A stretch of 9,107 nucleotides of DNA, taken from NCBI GenBank assembly GCA_003497505.1, contig DNNV01000104.1, positions 1 to 9,107 of the forward strand, read 5' to 3'. Position numbers and translations under genes: made by a program. The notes beneath the pieces were generated by a model, which was not told the DNA's origin, ran no database searches, and saw only the letters and a list, made by a program, of their open reading frames with translations. Source of the stretch: Clostridiales bacterium. Its GTDB lineage: Bacteria > Bacillota > Clostridia > Tissierellales > Sedimentibacteraceae. Shown in pieces: positions 7,796 through 9,107 of this stretch (the stretch's first letter is position 1; every line of letters begins with the position of its first letter).

Positions 7796-8412
7796 AAATA
7801 GGTGTATTGGTATCAGGCTCGGGAACGAATTTACAGTCAATGATAGACAGCACAAAGAGCGGTGAAATAAACGGAGAAATCGCTGTTGTAATTTCCGATA
7901 AGGAGGACGCCTACGGCTTGGAAAGAGCACGAGCGAACGGCATAAATGCCGTATTTGTAAATGCTAAGCGGCATGAGAATAGAACTGCCTTCAATGACGA
8001 AATAGTAAGTGTGCTTAAAAAGCACGGTGTTGTCCTGGTGGTTCTTGCGGGATATTTAAAAATACTTTCGCCTGAATTCATAGGTGAATACAGAAATAAA
8101 ATAATCAATATACATCCGTCACTGATACCATCATTTTGCGGAAAGGGTTACTACGGTCTGAGGGTTCACGAGGCAGTAATAGAATACGGAGCCAAAATCA
8201 CAGGTGCCACAGTGCATTTTGTGGATGAGGAGGCAGATGCAGGACCAATTATACTGCAGGAAGCTGTTGAGGTATACTGGGACGACACGCCGGAGGTATT
8301 GCAGCAAAGGGTGCTGAAAATAGAGCATAGACTTCTGCCTGCTGCAGTCAAATATTATTGTGACGGAAGAATCGAAACAGATGGAAGAAAAGTTAAAATA
8401 AGGGAGGAATAG
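7783..8412 (+). CDS. purN: Phosphoribosylglycinamide formyltransferase, folate-dependent
   Basis: PurN transfers the formyl group of 10-formyltetrahydrofolate to GAR, giving FGAR, the PurL substrate. The 209-residue protein has an N-terminal phosphate-binding loop, SGSGTNLQ (11-18), and the catalytic set Asn109 and His111 in NIHPSLIP with Asp152 in DAGPII, matching Asn106, His108 and Asp144 of the E. coli enzyme. The His-Asp spacing is five residues longer because of an insert around SFCGKGYYGL, which I associate with clostridial PurN. The ATG at 7783 lies inside the end of purM. The nearest ribosome binding site-like bases (GAAGG, 7766-7770) are 12 bases away, so translation probably depends on coupling to purM. 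No other start in this frame fits the family's N-terminus. Confidence 0.95.
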   Translation: MPRLKIGVLVSGSGTNLQSMIDSTKSGEINGEIAVVISDKEDAYGLERARANGINAVFVNAKRHENRTAFNDEIVSVLKKHGVVLVVLAGYLKILSPEFIGEYRNKIINIHPSLIPSFCGKGYYGLRVHEAVIEYGAKITGATVHFVDEEADAGPIILQEAVEVYWDDTPEVLQQRVLKIEHRLLPAAVKYYCDGRIETDGRKVKIREE

Positions 8413-8420
8413 TTGAATAA

Positions 8421-9107
8421 ATGAGAGCCTTAATAAGCGTATCTGATAAAACAGGAATTATAGAATTTGCCAAGGAGCTTCAGGAGCTGGGAGTTGAAAT
8501 AATTTCAACGGGAGGAACACACAAGGCACTGAGAGATGCCGGAATAAAGGTAATCGGTATTTCAGAGATTACAGGTTTTCCTGAATGCCTGGACGGAAGG
8601 GTAAAAACTCTGCACCCTAAAATTCATGCCGGGCTTCTGGCAGTGCGGTCTAATCCGGAGCATATGAACAGCCTAAGGGAGCTCAATATTGAAACCATTG
8701 ATATTGTAGCTGTGAATTTATATCCATTCAAGCAGACTATTCTTAAAGAAAATGTCTCAAGGCAGGAAGCAATTGAAAATATAGATATAGGCGGTCCTAC
8801 AATGCTGCGTTCGGCAGCAAAGAACTATCAGGATGTTGCCGTAGTAGTTGATCCTGCTGATTATGTCAGGATAATTGAAGAACTGAAAGCATGCAATGAA
8901 GTGTCTCCTGATACAAAGCTTTATCTGTGCTCAAAGGTGTTTGAGCATACTGCTCACTACGATGCACTCATAGCCTCTTATATTAAAAAAGAGAGAGGCG
9001 ACCTGAGCTTACCGGAAACAATTACCCTTACCTATGAAAAGGTACAGGATATGCGCTATGGAGAAAATCCTCATCAAAGAGCAGCATTTTACAAGGAAGT
9101 TACAGGC
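8421..9107 (+). CDS. purH: IMP cyclohydrolase / AICAR formyltransferase, 3'-truncated by window edge
   Basis: PurH carries out the last two steps to IMP: formylation of AICAR by its C-terminal domain and ring closure by its N-terminal domain. About 229 codons are present of roughly 510-520 usual for the family. The visible part is the MGS-like cyclohydrolase domain: SVSDKTG (6-12), STGGT (29-33), [14 protein letters not shown] (58-71) and [14 protein letters not shown] (122-135). It then reaches the start of the transformylase domain at RYGENPHQ (212-219). The frame has no stop before the window ends. The ATG at 8421 is 8 bases after purN. GGGAGG (8402-8407) precedes it by 13 bases, longer than usual, but the only upstream alternative, a TTG at 8413, stops at once. 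Confidence 0.96.
   Translation, partial: MRALISVSDKTGIIEFAKELQELGVEIISTGGTHKALRDAGIKVIGISEITGFPECLDGRVKTLHPKIHAGLLAVRSNPEHMNSLRELNIETIDIVAVNLYPFKQTILKENVSRQEAIENIDIGGPTMLRSAAKNYQDVAVVVDPADYVRIIEELKACNEVSPDTKLYLCSKVFEHTAHYDALIASYIKKERGDLSLPETITLTYEKVQDMRYGENPHQRAAFYKEVTG

Larger units (their letters stand above)
328..9107 (+). other. pur operon transcript purL-purE-purC-purF-purM-purN-purH (continues past the edge)
   Basis: Seven same-strand purine genes follow one good promoter, with gaps of 14, 13, 15, 1, -13 and 8 bases and no hairpin-plus-T-run between any of them. The gene set spans PRPP to IMP except purD, purK and purB. Co-transcription is inferred from spacing; the predicted transcript start near 328 comes from the promoter call. 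Confidence 0.8.

Noticed and set aside
1..9107. Mobile element, CRISPR array, defence or otherwise undescribed system
   Set aside because: Apart from the upstream 360 bases, almost every base is accounted for by seven well-known purine genes; no transposase, spaced direct repeats or unknown gene was seen.

Overview
The window is a de novo purine biosynthesis operon from a moderately AT-rich member of the Bacillota, most likely a Clostridia-type anaerobe. Four things point there: the strong GGAGG-type ribosome binding sites, the tight gene packing, the long single-chain PurL (instead of PurS/PurQ/PurL), and the clostridial-style sequences of PurE and PurN. I cannot name a genus from the sequence alone.

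Layout. Positions 1-55 may hold the last codons of an upstream gene. A strong rho-independent terminator lies at 118-154. An AT-rich stretch at 201-254 carries several short inverted repeats and is a candidate operator. A near-consensus sigma-A promoter follows at 293-321. From about 328 onward seven genes run on the + strand with no internal terminator: purL (361-4110), purE (4125-4619), purC (4633-5346), purF (5362-6753), purM (6755-7795), purN (7783-8412, overlapping purM by 13 bases) and purH (8421 to the window edge, about the first 229 codons). Gaps between genes are 14, 13, 15, 1, -13 and 8 bases, so the set is very probably one transcript with translational coupling in its second half.

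Together the genes cover most steps from PRPP to IMP. PurF makes phosphoribosylamine; PurN formylates GAR; PurL makes FGAM; PurM closes the ring to AIR; PurE and PurC carry AIR to SAICAR; PurH does the last two steps. PurD (GAR synthetase), PurB (adenylosuccinate lyase) and PurK are not in the window. PurD could lie just past the right edge, after purH.

Several starts were corrected from the longest open frames. purL starts at 361, because the upstream ATG at 298 lies inside the promoter. purC starts at 4633, purF at 5362 and purM at 6755, each set by a ribosome binding site. I found no CRISPR, mobile element, RNA gene or undescribed system. The points worth a second look are the repeat-rich upstream region, the lack of room for a riboswitch in the short leader, and the absence of purK beside a class I purE.
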